39,870 bases of DNA from Sphingobacterium thalpophilum (GCA_945871875.1 CAMBYC010000008.1:1-39870), one strand, 5' to 3'. Shown: positions 1 through 9,569, numbered from the stretch's first letter. Notes: generated from the letters alone by a model not told the origin. Numbers and translations: made by a program.

Positions 1-25
1 TCAAAAACCGATAGTAATTAAAATA

Positions 26-101
<76 letters not shown>

Positions 102-109
102 ATGGGCAG

Positions 110-117
110 CAAATATA
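110..117 (-). promoter_or_regulatory. -7 promoter element for tRNA-Ala
   Basis: On the minus strand this reads TATATTTG, a full match to the Bacteroidota sigma-A -7 consensus TAnnTTTG. It lies 8 bases upstream of the tRNA 5' end, as expected for a short leader. No TTG sits at the ideal 19-base spacing for the -33 box. Confidence 0.5.
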
Positions 118-160
118 GCATTGTATAAGTTATTAAAAAAATGTCAATTGTTCCACATTC

Positions 161-472
161 TTACAGAAAACCCAATTCCAATTTCGCTACTTCACTCATC
201 AAATCTTTATGCCATGCTGGAGTCCAAGTAACTTCTACATGCACATCATTTACCCCTTCAATGGTTCTTATTTTTTGATCTATCTCATGCGGCAATGATT
301 GTGCCGCCGGACAACTTGGTGCTGTCAATGTCATTACTATCTGAACATTATTTATTGGCAAAACATGAATCTCATATATCAAACCCAATTCCCAAATATT
401 AACCGGAATTTCAGGATCATGCACCTCTTTTAATTTCTCAATTATGATTTCTCTTAAATGTTCTTCTGTCAT
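161..472 (-). CDS. sufT: SufT/MIP18-type DUF59 Fe-S assembly protein
   Basis: This is a 103-residue single-domain protein of the DUF59 (MIP18/PaaD-like) family, which helps mature or deliver Fe-S clusters in the cytoplasm. Diagnostic stretches are HDPEIPVNIWELGLIY (residues 18-33), the TLTAPSCPAA motif with the conserved cysteine at residue 54, and the C-terminal TWTPAWHKDLMS. It is the last gene after sufB-C-D-S-E on the same strand, 70 bases beyond sufE, and is probably co-transcribed. The place of this family at the end of a suf operon is common in Bacteroidota and supports a SUF role rather than phenylacetate degradation (PaaD). The exact biochemical step is an inference from the family. 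Confidence 0.88.
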   Translation of the reverse strand: MTEEHLREIIIEKLKEVHDPEIPVNIWELGLIYEIHVLPINNVQIVMTLTAPSCPAAQSLPHEIDQKIRTIEGVNDVHVEVTWTPAWHKDLMSEVAKLELGFL

Positions 473-528
473 AAATAATTGTTTGAAAACAATTGCTTGA
501 ATTTGATATTACCTAAAAATTCTAATCT

Positions 529-546
529 CTAACCACTAACTACTAA
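529..546 (-). repeat. Dispersed 18-bp repeat, copy 1, at the sufE stop codon
   Basis: The plus-strand sequence CTAACCACTAACTACTAA occurs here and again, identical, at 28287-28304. In both places the same bases of the repeat (positions 15-17) form the TAG stop codon of a minus-strand gene, here sufE. See the findings for the interpretation. Confidence 0.75.
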
Positions 547-968
547 TTCCCTATGATTGCTGCATCCAACTTCATCTGCCTTATCATTGCATTGAGTCCA
601 TTTGCACGTGTTTGTGCCAAATGACTTTGTAAACCTATCTTTTCTATAAAATCTAATGTTGTTGAAACAATATCTTCCGGTTTTTGTCCTGATAACACCT
701 TAACCAACATACTCACCAATCCTTTAACAATTATAGCTTCACTATCTGCCTGGTAATAAATTCTGCCATCTTTATGTTCTGAATACAACCAAACTGTAGA
801 TTGACAACCTTTAATCTTTCTGTCTTCAGTTTTAAATTCAGCAGCCATTGGAGGAAGCTTTTTACCTAAATCTATTAGATACTCGTATTTGTCTTCCCAA
901 TTGTCAAACAACGAAAAATCTTCAACAAGTTGGTTTGAAATTTCTGTAATGTTTGGATGATTATTCAT
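543..968 (-). CDS. sufE: SufE cysteine desulfurase sulfur acceptor
   Basis: This 141-residue protein is the SufE sulfur-transfer partner. It takes persulfide sulfur from SufS on a conserved cysteine and passes it to the SufBCD scaffold. The acceptor cysteine is C55 in the family motif KIKGCQSTVWL, and the fold-typical segment YEYLIDLGKKLPP lies at residues 28-40. The length is normal for SufE. Its ATG overlaps the last base of the sufS stop codon (TAATG), so the two are translationally coupled, which fits an enzyme and its obligate acceptor. The stop codon lies inside a dispersed repeat. Confidence 0.95.
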   Translation of the reverse strand: MNNHPNITEISNQLVEDFSLFDNWEDKYEYLIDLGKKLPPMAAEFKTEDRKIKGCQSTVWLYSEHKDGRIYYQADSEAIIVKGLVSMLVKVLSGQKPEDIVSTTLDFIEKIGLQSHLAQTRANGLNAMIRQMKLDAAIIGN

Positions 969-2203
969 TATTGCAACAATTTAATTACTTTATGCAATCC
1001 AATTACCAATAAATCGATTTCTGCTTTTGTATTGTATGCAGCAAAAGATGCTCGAGTAGTACCAACCACATTTAAACACTGCATCAAAGGCATTGTACAA
1101 TGTGAACCTGTTCTTACTGCAATACCTTGATTGTCTAATAGTATTCCAATATCTTGTGGATGAATATTGTCAATAACAAAAGAAACTACACTCACTTTGT
1201 TTTGAACATCGCCCATAATACGTAAACCTGGAATTTGACTGAGTTGAGATGTGGCATAACGCAGCAATTCATCCTCATGAGCCCTAATGGTTGATTTACC
1301 TATATTGGTTATAAAATCCAACGCTGTTTTGAATGCAACTGTATCTGCAATATTTGGAGTTCCCGCTTCAAATTTGTACGGAAGTTCATTGTATGAAGTG
1401 TGTTCAAAACTTACTTCTTTAATCATTTCTCCACCACCCATAAACGGCGGCATATCCTCAAGTATTTGTTTCTTTCCATAAAGAATACCTACACCAGTTG
1501 GACCATATAATTTATGTGCAGAAAATGCATAAAAATCACAATCTAAAGCTTGTACATCAATGTCTAAATGCACACTAGATTGAGCCCCATCAACCAAAAC
1601 CAAAGCTCCTACTTTATGAGCCGCTTTGATGATTTCTTCTACAGGATTGATTACACCAAGTGCATTAGATGCATGCACAATAGAAACCAATTTTGTTCTT
1701 TCTGACAACATTTGTTCAAATGCTTCAAACAGGAATTCGCCATTTTCATTGATGGGAACCACTTTTAGAATTGCTCCTTTTTCCTGGGCAAGCATTTGCC
1801 AAGGAACAATATTTGAATGGTGCTCTAATGTAGAGATTATGATTTCATCTCCAGTATTAACGTTAGCCCTGCCCCAAGCATAAGCAACCAGATTTATACT
1901 TTCAGTAGTTCCCCTTGTGAAGATAATTTCTTGGTGAGAGGCTGCATTTATAAATTGTTGCACTGTAATCCTCGTAGCTTCATAAGCTGCCGTAGCTTCC
2001 TCCGCCAAAGTGTGAATTCCACGATGGATATTGGCGTTATAATAGCTGTAATAATGTACCAGTGCATCAATTACCACTTGTGGCTTTTGAGATGTAGCTG
2101 CATTATCAAAATAAACCAACGGTTTCCCCTTTAATTCCCTCGAAAGTATTGGGAATTGATTCCTAATTTCCTGCACATCATATCCTTCCGTTGTCTTTAT
2201 CAT
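968..2203 (-). CDS. sufS: SufS group II cysteine desulfurase
   Basis: This is a 411-residue PLP-dependent class V aminotransferase-fold enzyme. It releases sulfur from L-cysteine as an enzyme-bound persulfide and alanine. The PLP lysine is K231 in AFSAHKLYGPTG, preceded by the cofactor-binding LVDGAQSS segment at residues 203-210. The catalytic cysteine is C369 in VRTGSHCTMPLM; the RTGxHC form is typical of group II (SufS) enzymes rather than IscS. Histidines at EHHSN (127-131) stack on or near the cofactor. It starts one base after the sufD stop and overlaps sufE, so it is inside the suf operon. Confidence 0.96.
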   Translation of the reverse strand: MIKTTEGYDVQEIRNQFPILSRELKGKPLVYFDNAATSQKPQVVIDALVHYYSYYNANIHRGIHTLAEEATAAYEATRITVQQFINAASHQEIIFTRGTTESINLVAYAWGRANVNTGDEIIISTLEHHSNIVPWQMLAQEKGAILKVVPINENGEFLFEAFEQMLSERTKLVSIVHASNALGVINPVEEIIKAAHKVGALVLVDGAQSSVHLDIDVQALDCDFYAFSAHKLYGPTGVGILYGKKQILEDMPPFMGGGEMIKEVSFEHTSYNELPYKFEAGTPNIADTVAFKTALDFITNIGKSTIRAHEDELLRYATSQLSQIPGLRIMGDVQNKVSVVSFVIDNIHPQDIGILLDNQGIAVRTGSHCTMPLMQCLNVVGTTRASFAAYNTKAEIDLLVIGLHKVIKLLQ

Positions 2204-2204
2204 A

Positions 2205-3491
2205 TTAAAAATTGAAATCTAACCGCTCTGAAATTAACTGATCTATATAAGTTCTTAACGGTGCGGTTTTAATGTTGTCAAGAATGTCAACAGCAAAAGC
2301 ATGCAGCAACAAAGCTTGAGCGTTTCTTTCTCCAATACCTCTTGCCCTTAAATAGAACATTGCTTCTTCATCCAATTTACCAATGGTACATCCATGCGAG
2401 CACTTTACATCATCCGCAAGAATTTCTAATTGCGGTTTTGTATTGGCAGCTGCATTATCAGACAATAAAATGTTTTTATTGGATTGATATGCATTTGTTT
2501 TCTGGGCATCTTTTCTTACAAAGATTTTACCGTTAAATATTCCGGTAGATTCGCCATCCATAATGCCTTTGTACAATTCGTTGCTGAAACAATTTGGCAT
2601 CACATTGTCCACAATTGTATGGTTATCAACCTGGGTTTTACCATCTAAAAGATACAAACCAAACATGTGCGATTCGCCATATTCTGCTTCCATCACCATA
2701 TTCAAATTGTTTCTTACCAAACCACCACTTAAAGAAATGGTAGTTGCATTGGTTAATGCCTTACCAATCTGACGAAAATGGGTAGTACAAACTTGGTGAG
2801 CATTAGGTCCTTCTTGTTGAATTTTATAGAAATTGACAACAGCATCACGATCAACAATTACCTCAGTAACTTGGTTGGTGAAACTGGTTTCATTTCCGAT
2901 GGTTACATGTTGTTCTGCAATTTGTATGTTGGCTCCAGCACTTACATAAACTAATGTACGCGGAAGTGCCAATGTTGCAGCAATGCGACTATCATTAATA
3001 TAATAAATATAGACAGGTTGTTCAATTTGTTTGCCTTCTGCGATGTGAATAAATACGCCGCCATTAACAAATGCAGTATTGAGGGCATTGATACCATCGG
3101 GGTGGTATTTGCTGCTGTGGCCAAGATGCGTTTCAACAATTGATGCAAAAGAACTTGTTGCAGCAGTTTCTAAAGACAATACAGTAATTTCATCACCCAA
3201 ATAAGACAAATCAGATTGAAAAATACCATTAATAAAAAAGAGTTCAAAAGCATTTTCTGCACCAGGTAATCTAAATGCATCAAGATCAGCTTTTGCAAAT
3301 TTGTTGGTAGTTCCTAACATTAATTGTTGTTGGAACAATGTATTGATACGGGTATATTTCCACTCTTCGTGTTTATTACCCGGAATGCCATATTGTTTAA
3401 AATTTTCCAGTGCATTAGAACGGAAGGTTTGTAAAGCACCATCCGGTTGTTGAGTAAAATAGTCTGAAAAATATTGTATCGTGTCCGTCAT
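2205..3491 (-). CDS. sufD: SufD Fe-S scaffold subunit
   Basis: This 428-residue protein belongs to the SufB/SufD family and forms the SufBC2D scaffold complex. The C-terminal half carries the recognisable family core, including NAYQSNKNILLSDNA and the segment DDVKCSHGCTIGKLDEE, which holds the conserved cysteine and histidine near the scaffold cluster site. It ends with an ARGIGERNAQALLLHAF segment, typical of SufD. The N-terminal half is variable, as usual. It sits between sufC (5 bases upstream) and sufS (1 base downstream). Confidence 0.94.
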   Translation of the reverse strand: MTDTIQYFSDYFTQQPDGALQTFRSNALENFKQYGIPGNKHEEWKYTRINTLFQQQLMLGTTNKFAKADLDAFRLPGAENAFELFFINGIFQSDLSYLGDEITVLSLETAATSSFASIVETHLGHSSKYHPDGINALNTAFVNGGVFIHIAEGKQIEQPVYIYYINDSRIAATLALPRTLVYVSAGANIQIAEQHVTIGNETSFTNQVTEVIVDRDAVVNFYKIQQEGPNAHQVCTTHFRQIGKALTNATTISLSGGLVRNNLNMVMEAEYGESHMFGLYLLDGKTQVDNHTIVDNVMPNCFSNELYKGIMDGESTGIFNGKIFVRKDAQKTNAYQSNKNILLSDNAAANTKPQLEILADDVKCSHGCTIGKLDEEAMFYLRARGIGERNAQALLLHAFAVDILDNIKTAPLRTYIDQLISERLDFNF

Positions 3492-3496
3492 ATTGA

Positions 3497-4261
3497 TTAA
3501 GCTTCTTCGGTTTCCGAAAATTCGTTCCTGATAAAATCATATCCCTTCTCTTCAAGTTCTTTGGCTAGTTCTTTTGTGCCTGATTTAACAATTTTGCCAT
3601 TGTAAAGCACGTGCACAAAATCTGGAACAATATAATCGAGCAAGCGTTGATAGTGGGTAACAATTAAGAATGCGTTTCCAGCATTTCTATAAATATTAAC
3701 GCCATTTGCCACAATGCGAAGGGCATCAATATCTAAACCAGAATCGGTTTCATCTAATATTGCCAATTTAGGTTCTAACATCGCCATTTGGAAAATTTCG
3801 TTGCGCTTCTTTTCTCCACCAGAAAAACCTTCATTCATTGAGCGACTAAGAAGCGACTGGTCGATATTAACAACCTTCATTTTTTCCTTCATCATCTTTA
3901 AAAAACCTACAGCATCCAAAGATTCTTGTCCACGATGTTTACGAATTTCGTTTACTGCAGTTTTGATAAAATTTGTGGTACTAACTCCAGGGATTTCCAC
4001 AGGGTATTGAAACGCCAAAAATACACCTTCACGTGCTCTTTCTTCTGGCGACATTTCTAATAAATCTTTACCTTCAAAACCAACTGTTCCGCCATTTACT
4101 TCATAATAATCTCGTCCAGCCAAAACAGATGCTAATGTACTTTTACCAGAACCATTTGGTCCCATAATGGCATGAACTTCTCCTGGTTTTATCTCCAGAT
4201 TGATGCCTTTGAGAATTTGTTTATCTTCAATAGCAGCTTGTAAATTTTCTATTTTTAACAT
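3497..4261 (-). CDS. sufC: SufC ATPase of the SUF complex
   Basis: This 254-residue cytoplasmic ABC-type ATPase drives conformational change in the SufBC2D scaffold. It has a Walker A GPNGSGKST at residues 34-42, an ABC signature SGGEKKR at 147-153 and a Walker B LAILDETDSGLD with D170 and E171. The signature with EKKRNEI and the DETDSGLD Walker B are characteristic of SufC and differ from transport ATPases. There is no membrane-domain gene next to it, only sufB and sufD, which confirms the assignment. Confidence 0.97.
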   Translation of the reverse strand: MLKIENLQAAIEDKQILKGINLEIKPGEVHAIMGPNGSGKSTLASVLAGRDYYEVNGGTVGFEGKDLLEMSPEERAREGVFLAFQYPVEIPGVSTTNFIKTAVNEIRKHRGQESLDAVGFLKMMKEKMKVVNIDQSLLSRSMNEGFSGGEKKRNEIFQMAMLEPKLAILDETDSGLDIDALRIVANGVNIYRNAGNAFLIVTHYQRLLDYIVPDFVHVLYNGKIVKSGTKELAKELEEKGYDFIRNEFSETEEA

Positions 4262-4294
4262 ATATATTAATTCAACTTTCTTAAAACTAATTTC

Positions 4295-5743
4295 TTATCC
4301 AACACTTCCTTCTAATGATATAGCCAAAAGTTTTTGTGCTTCAACAGCAAATTCCATAGGCAATTGATTCATTACTTCTTTTGCAAATCCATTGATAATC
4401 ATTGCTACAGCAGCTTCTGTATCAATTCCACGTTGGTTACAATAAAAAATTTGGTCTTCCCCAATTTTTGAAGTTGTTGCTTCGTGTTCAATCATCGAAG
4501 ATTTGTTTTTCACTTCGATATATGGAAAAGTATGAGCTCCGCATTTATCGCCCAACAACAAAGAATCACATTGTGAGAAGTTGCGAGAGTTGGCTGCTTT
4601 TCTGCCTACACTCACCAAACCACGATAGCTGTTTTGGCTTTTTCCTGCAGAAATCCCTTTAGAAACAATTCTGCTACGGGTATTTTTGCCAATATGGATC
4701 ATCTTTGTTCCAGTATCAGCTTGTTGGTAATTGTTGGTTACGGCAACAGAATAAAATTCACCAATTGAATAATTACCTTTTAAAATTACGCTAGGGTATT
4801 TCCAAGTAATTGATGATCCGGTTTCAACTTGCGTCCAAGAAATTTTTGCATGATCACCTGCACAAATTCCTCTTTTAGTAACAAAATTATAAATGCCACC
4901 TTTTCCTTCTTTATCGCCAGGATACCAGTTTTGAACGGTAGAATATTTAACTTCTGCTTTTTCTTGTGCAACTATTTCTACAACAGCAGCGTGTAATTGG
5001 TTTTCATCACGCATTGGAGCGGTACAACCTTCAAGATAGCTTACATAAGAACCTGCTTCTGCAACAATTAATGTTCTTTCAAATTGTCCTGTATTTGCCG
5101 CATTGATGCGGAAATAGGTAGACAATTCCATTGGGCATCTTACGCCAGCTGGAATATAACAAAACGAACCGTCTGTAAATACGGCTGAATTAAGTGCAGT
5201 AAAGTAATTGTCTGTCATTGGAACTACAGAACCCAAGTATTTTTGAATCAACTCGGGGTGTTCGAGCACGGCTTCAGACATTGAGCAAAATATGATTCCC
5301 TCTTTTGAAAGTTCTTCTTTGAAAGTAGTTGCTACAGAAACGCTGTCCATTACGGCATCAACTGCTATACCTGAAAGTCTTTTTTGTTCGTTTAAAGAGA
5401 TGCCCAATTTTTCAAAAGTATCTCTAAGCTCAGGATCGATTTCGTCTAAACTGTTTGGTGCAATTTTTTGCTTTGGAGCAGAATAATAGATGATATCTTG
5501 GTAGTTTATAGCAGGATATTCAACATTAGGCCATTTTGGTTCTTCGAGGGTTAACCAATGGCGGTAAGCTTTTAATCTCCAAGCCAATAACCATTCGGGT
5601 TCATTTTTCTTTACTGAAATAAACCTAACAATATCTTCATTTAAACCCTTTGGAGCAGCATCCGCTTCGATATCAGTAACAAATCCGTATTTATAGTCGG
5701 CGGTTGTAATCTGTTCTAATATATCTTCATTTTCTTCATGCAT
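4295..5743 (-). CDS. sufB: SufB Fe-S scaffold subunit
   Basis: This is the scaffold protein on which the nascent cluster is built in SufBC2D, and the first gene of the suf operon. The ATG at 5743 gives 482 residues beginning [13 protein letters not shown], matching the usual SufB start. A longer frame runs to a TTG at 5767 but adds only an atypical leader, so the ATG is preferred. Family landmarks are [20 protein letters not shown] near the N-terminus, the [20 protein letters not shown] block, and the C-terminal [20 protein letters not shown] region. Downstream, sufC follows after 33 bases. Confidence 0.96.
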   Translation of the reverse strand: MHEENEDILEQITTADYKYGFVTDIEADAAPKGLNEDIVRFISVKKNEPEWLLAWRLKAYRHWLTLEEPKWPNVEYPAINYQDIIYYSAPKQKIAPNSLDEIDPELRDTFEKLGISLNEQKRLSGIAVDAVMDSVSVATTFKEELSKEGIIFCSMSEAVLEHPELIQKYLGSVVPMTDNYFTALNSAVFTDGSFCYIPAGVRCPMELSTYFRINAANTGQFERTLIVAEAGSYVSYLEGCTAPMRDENQLHAAVVEIVAQEKAEVKYSTVQNWYPGDKEGKGGIYNFVTKRGICAGDHAKISWTQVETGSSITWKYPSVILKGNYSIGEFYSVAVTNNYQQADTGTKMIHIGKNTRSRIVSKGISAGKSQNSYRGLVSVGRKAANSRNFSQCDSLLLGDKCGAHTFPYIEVKNKSSMIEHEATTSKIGEDQIFYCNQRGIDTEAAVAMIINGFAKEVMNQLPMEFAVEAQKLLAISLEGSVG

Positions 5744-5882
5744 AGTTTTTCTCAGATTAAGTTGCAAATTTCCTTTAATTGTGTGGGATTCTGCTTTTAG
5801 ATTGTTTTTATTTATAGATTTTTATATAATTTTTCCTAATTCGTAAATCAATTAATGAGTTAATTAATATAAAATGGTGGTG

Positions 5883-5890
5883 CAAATTTA
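5883..5890 (-). promoter_or_regulatory. Candidate -7 element for the suf operon
   Basis: The minus strand reads TAAATTTG, a full TAnnTTTG match, in the region between sufB and the divergent phospholipase-D-type gene. It would give a leader of about 130 bases before the sufB ATG. No convincing -33 TTG was found at the right distance, and no IscR-like operator was recognised. Confidence 0.35.
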
Positions 5891-5948
5891 ATAACAACCA
5901 TTTGGATTGTTCGGTTCTGTTGGCACAAATATTTTTACAATTAATATT

Positions 5949-7121
5949 ATGGTAATGCAATCAATTGTGCCCAAAGGATACACCATTCACAATAGAGCCC
6001 AATTGTTGCATGGTGGAATTCAATATTTTGAGTTTTTAGAGGCGTTGATAAAAACTGCAAATGCAACCATTCATTTGCAGTTTTATATTTATCAAAATGA
6101 TACTACTGGCAATCGAATTTCAGCGTTGTTAACGGCTGCGGCTGCTCGAGGAGTAAAAGTGTATATTTTATTGGATGCTTATGCCTCTTCTTCATTAGGA
6201 GATGTTTTTGTGAAAAATCTTGAACAGCAAGGTGTTTACTTTAGATGGTTTGAGCCATTTTTTAGAAACAATAATTTCTATTTTGGAAGACGATTGCATC
6301 ATAAAGTTGTAGTGGTTGATAAAGTAAAAGCGTTGGTTGGTGGGATGAATATTTCAGACCGCTACAACGATATGCCAGATAAACCAGCTTGGCTGGATTG
6401 GGCTGTTTTTATGGAGGGAGAAGCGGCAATTCATTTAAATGAAATATGTAGAGGATATTTTTTTAAGCGATTGCAACAACAGAGGCTCAATTACTCCAAA
6501 AGATTGATTCCAGAAGATTTTTTAAAGTGGAATTGTGCCGTTGCGATTAGAAGAAACGATTGGGTAAATCGATACAATCAAATTTCTAGAAGTTATATTA
6601 AAATGTTGCAGCAAGCAAAAAAGCAGGTAATCATAATTTCTAGTTATTTTTTACCAGGAAGATTGATGCAACAAAACATAAGAAAGGCTGCGTTAAGAGG
6701 CGTTGAGGTGATTTTGATAGTTGCGGGTATTTCTGACGTTGCATTATCGAAACAAGCGGAAAGGTATTTGTATAGATGGTTGTTGCGGCATCATGTAATA
6801 ATTTATGAATACAATAAAAGTATTTTACATGGAAAATTATCGTTGTATGATGACCATTGGGCAACAATAGGTTCTTATAATGTGAATAATTTAAGTGCTT
6901 ATGCAAGTGTGGAACTTAATTTGGACATTAAAGATGATTTTTTTGTGAAGGGTTTAAGACTTGAAGTAGAAAAAATCATACAAAATGATTGTAAAAAAAT
7001 CACTAAAGATTTGTACAATCATCAATCCAATATATTTCAACAGTTGTTGCAATGGGCGGCATATCACTTTTTCAAGTGTACACTTTTTTTGTTTACGTTT
7101 TATTTTAAACAAAGAAACTAA
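5949..7121 (+). CDS. Phospholipase D-superfamily cardiolipin synthase-like enzyme
   Basis: This PLD-superfamily protein carries two HKD catalytic motifs: HHKVVVVD in the first half and HGKLSLYD in the second. Each is followed by the usual GG/GS-xN segment (LVGGMNIS and IGSYNVN). Two HKD motifs in one chain of about 390 residues is the layout of bacterial cardiolipin synthases, which join two phosphatidylglycerols. The N-terminal transmembrane hairpin of the classic Cls type is absent, so it resembles ClsB-type enzymes or other PLD phosphatidyltransferases. I start it at the ATG at 5949; an ATG at 5955 is equally possible, while an upstream TTG at 5907 is less likely. It converges with and overlaps the next gene by 4 bases. 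Confidence 0.85.
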   Translation: MVMQSIVPKGYTIHNRAQLLHGGIQYFEFLEALIKTANATIHLQFYIYQNDTTGNRISALLTAAAARGVKVYILLDAYASSSLGDVFVKNLEQQGVYFRWFEPFFRNNNFYFGRRLHHKVVVVDKVKALVGGMNISDRYNDMPDKPAWLDWAVFMEGEAAIHLNEICRGYFFKRLQQQRLNYSKRLIPEDFLKWNCAVAIRRNDWVNRYNQISRSYIKMLQQAKKQVIIISSYFLPGRLMQQNIRKAALRGVEVILIVAGISDVALSKQAERYLYRWLLRHHVIIYEYNKSILHGKLSLYDDHWATIGSYNVNNLSAYASVELNLDIKDDFFVKGLRLEVEKIIQNDCKKITKDLYNHQSNIFQQLLQWAAYHFFKCTLFLFTFYFKQRN

Positions 7122-8128
7122 ATTCCTTTAATGCGTTTAAAGAAGCTCATCATGGTTTCTTTGTTCCATAAGGCAAATCGACCACGTTGAACAACAATTT
7201 TATTGTCTTCTGGATGACTTAGATAATAATGAAACACAAAAGATTGTTTAGCATCATACCAACCTACAATTTGGCCAAATCTGAGGTCGTTAAAAATGAG
7301 GGTATCTTTTTTTTGTTCTACAGTATAATAACCTTGAGAAAACTTTTTTAAGTCGAAAACCTCTTGGTGGTCGGCAACAGGTTTAAGGAGATATTCATTT
7401 CTTGAGTGCCATTGTAAATTAATGTGTGTAATGGTGTCAAATACAGAGCGATAACCCGTGTAAAAGCCATCTTTTTTTTCGTAAACTACAAACCAAAGCC
7501 AGGTATTAAAAGGAGAAGGGGTGGTAAAAAAGCGGTCATATTGAATGTTTTGCTTTTTTGCAAATTCCGGAAGATGTTTGCTGACTTCATACTTATTGAA
7601 GAGTGCATAACAAAGATAAAAAGTGGTCATTAAAATGGATGTTCTAGCCCAAACAATTCGTTTGTGATGGGTAGAATGAAGAGCAATTAATGCAATACAT
7701 CCTACAATTGCAGGTAATGAAAAGAGTGGATCAGCCACATAAATGGCATTGAATGTGAAACGTTTGTCTGTAAAAGGTTCAAACCAACCAATGCCATAAT
7801 TATTAAATCCATCCAATAAAAGGTGTACAAACAATTCTGTACCAATAAAGAACATCCATTTTTTGAGGCTAATATTGTGTGGTCGATGGAAGCGTTCAGC
7901 CGCAATTCCCAAAAAAAATGCAACTAGTAATGCAAATAAAATGGAATGGGTAAAACTTCTATGGGCAATTAAATCAGCGGTTGGGCTAAGCCAAAAGCCT
8001 GCGATAAAATCAATGTCAGGGATACTTTGCGTTAACGCACCCCAAATCATTGCTTTTTTACCAAATTGTTTATCCGTAAATAACTCTCCAATGCACGCAC
8101 CAAGAACGATATGGGTTAAACTGTCCAT
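7118..8128 (-). CDS. YdjM-type membrane-bound metal-dependent hydrolase
   Basis: This 336-residue protein starts MDSLTHIVLGACIGE and continues with ALTQSIPDIDF and HRSFTHSILFALL. These histidine- and aspartate-bearing motifs define the YdjM/DUF457 family of inner-membrane predicted metal-dependent hydrolases. Hydrophobic segments around residues 60-75, 100-115, 135-150 and 165-175 suggest about four membrane passes, followed by a soluble C-terminal part of about 150 residues. The substrate of the family is unknown. The 3' end overlaps the converging PLD-type gene by 4 bases, with no terminator between them. Confidence 0.8.
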   Translation of the reverse strand: MDSLTHIVLGACIGELFTDKQFGKKAMIWGALTQSIPDIDFIAGFWLSPTADLIAHRSFTHSILFALLVAFFLGIAAERFHRPHNISLKKWMFFIGTELFVHLLLDGFNNYGIGWFEPFTDKRFTFNAIYVADPLFSLPAIVGCIALIALHSTHHKRIVWARTSILMTTFYLCYALFNKYEVSKHLPEFAKKQNIQYDRFFTTPSPFNTWLWFVVYEKKDGFYTGYRSVFDTITHINLQWHSRNEYLLKPVADHQEVFDLKKFSQGYYTVEQKKDTLIFNDLRFGQIVGWYDAKQSFVFHYYLSHPEDNKIVVQRGRFALWNKETMMSFFKRIKGI

Positions 8129-8164
8129 AATTAAATTAGAATTCAGTGAAAATAAATTTGAACC

Positions 8165-8172
8165 TATTTTTG
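8165..8172 (+). promoter_or_regulatory. -7 promoter element for the 58-residue membrane protein
   Basis: TATTTTTG is a full TAnnTTTG match located 20 bases upstream of the ATG at 8192. The -33 position lacks a clear TTG. It supports the reality of the short downstream gene. Confidence 0.4.
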
Positions 8173-8191
8173 TTGCAAATGTTATTTTAAA

Positions 8192-8368
8192 ATGGGTTTA
8201 ATCAAACAAATTGCAGAATATCTTTATCTAAGAAAAAAAGATACTACCAATACTACGCCAGATTCATCTTGGGTGAAATACATGCATGGAATCAACAGGA
8301 TTTCTATTTTTATGTTTTTATTTGGATTATTAATTATAGCATTTAAATTAATATTCAAAAAAGGTTAG
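8192..8368 (+). CDS. Small membrane protein, 58 residues
   Basis: This short open frame encodes MGLIKQIAEYLYLRKKD at its start, a polar linker, then the segment KYMHGINRISIFMFL and one strong transmembrane stretch (about residues 38-55), ending in FKLIFKKG. It looks like a conserved short Bacteroidota membrane protein family, which I believe is the one catalogued as DUF6728, but that name is from memory. It has its own -7 element, and its stop overlaps the lpxB 3' end by 4 bases in convergent orientation. Function is unknown. Confidence 0.7.
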   Translation: MGLIKQIAEYLYLRKKDTTNTTPDSSWVKYMHGINRISIFMFLFGLLIIAFKLIFKKG

Positions 8369-9480
8369 TGTTTAAGTTCCATCGTAAAATCCGTAATAAT
8401 CTCCGCTGCTTGTGCAGAAGCTAGTCCACCTTTACTAAGGGTGTTTAGTAGAGTATTGTAATCATCAAACATTTGTGTTTTATGTGCTTGATTAAACAAG
8501 ATTTTTTGAAGTTCTGTTTCTAGATTGTGTACGTTTAATTCATTTTGAATCAATTCTTTAACAGCTGGTTTGTCTAAAATTAGATTAACCAAAGAGATGT
8601 ATTTTACTTTAATGAGGCGTTTAGCGATGGCGTAAGAAAGTTGGCTTCCTTTATAGCAAACCACTTGTGGCACTCCAAATAAAGCGGTTTCAAGCGTTGC
8701 GGTACCAGAAGTAACAAGTGCAGCATGAGACTGCATTAAAAGATTGTAGGTTTTACTTTTTACGAGCCTAACATTAGGGTAGGGGGCGAGCATAGAATCA
8801 TAAAAATCAATATCAATTGAAGGTGCTTGAGCCACTGCAAAATCCACATCTGGAAATTTTCTAGTAAGATCTAGCATGATGGGTAGCTTTTTGCTAATTT
8901 CTTGAAGTCTGCTTCCTGGAAGAAGTGCTACTGATGGAATGCTCGTTTTTTCAATGGTAAGATTATTTTTTTTAAATTCATCAACCACTTGCACCAGTGG
9001 ATGTCCTACATATTGCACTTCGTAATTCCACTTTTTATAAAAATCTTTTTCAAAAGGCAAAATGACGAGCATTTTATCTACAACCTGTTTTAATGTAATA
9101 ACTCTTTTTTCTTTCCAAGCCCAAACTTGCGGAGAGATATAAAAGACCGTTTTATAACCATTGTGTTTTGCAAATCGAGCCATTGGGATATTAAAACCAG
9201 GATAATCTATAAAAATTACAACATCAGGATTTGAAGTTAGAAGATCCTTTTGGCATTGTTTCATGAATGCCATTATTTTTCTGAGGTTTAAGGCAACTTC
9301 AAGAAAGCCCATAAAAGCACGTTGTTTGTAATGAACAACAATTTCACCACCAGCGGCTTGCATCAAATCGCCACCCCAGCATCTAAATGTAGCATTGGGA
9401 TCTTTTTTAAGAATTTCTTTCATCAAGTTGCTACCGTGCAAATCACCTGAAGCTTCGCCTGCTATTAAATAGTAATTCAT
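8365..9480 (-). CDS. lpxB: LpxB lipid-A-disaccharide synthase
   Basis: This 371-residue GT19 glycosyltransferase joins UDP-2,3-diacylglucosamine and lipid X to form the lipid A disaccharide at the inner face of the inner membrane. The start MNYYLIAGEASGDLHGSNLM contains the invariant GEASGD. Further family blocks are FIDYPGFNIPMARFAKHNGYK, YISPQVWAWKEKR and the C-terminal SGTATLETALFGVPQVVCY. Length is normal. It lies downstream of surE and a small membrane protein on the same strand, separated from the latter by a 89-base gap holding an imperfect hairpin. Confidence 0.96.
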   Translation of the reverse strand: MNYYLIAGEASGDLHGSNLMKEILKKDPNATFRCWGGDLMQAAGGEIVVHYKQRAFMGFLEVALNLRKIMAFMKQCQKDLLTSNPDVVIFIDYPGFNIPMARFAKHNGYKTVFYISPQVWAWKEKRVITLKQVVDKMLVILPFEKDFYKKWNYEVQYVGHPLVQVVDEFKKNNLTIEKTSIPSVALLPGSRLQEISKKLPIMLDLTRKFPDVDFAVAQAPSIDIDFYDSMLAPYPNVRLVKSKTYNLLMQSHAALVTSGTATLETALFGVPQVVCYKGSQLSYAIAKRLIKVKYISLVNLILDKPAVKELIQNELNVHNLETELQKILFNQAHKTQMFDDYNTLLNTLSKGGLASAQAAEIITDFTMELKH

Positions 9481-9500
9481 AGTATTAATTTAGAATTAAA

Positions 9501-9563
9501 AATTAGGAAATAAGAATTAAGGAATGTTAAAAATTCTTGATCCTTAATTCCTAATTCTTAATT
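9501..9563. repeat. Imperfect inverted repeat of the AATTAAG family
   Basis: The arms at 9501-9522 and 9542-9563 are complementary over 22 positions with three mismatches, around a 19-base loop. The right arm belongs to the dispersed AATTAAGAATT-type repeat seen also near 13732 and 17747. It lies between the small membrane protein stop and the lpxB start, so as RNA it could weaken read-through into lpxB. There is no strong T-run after the stem. Confidence 0.6.
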
Positions 9564-9569
9564 GTGTTT

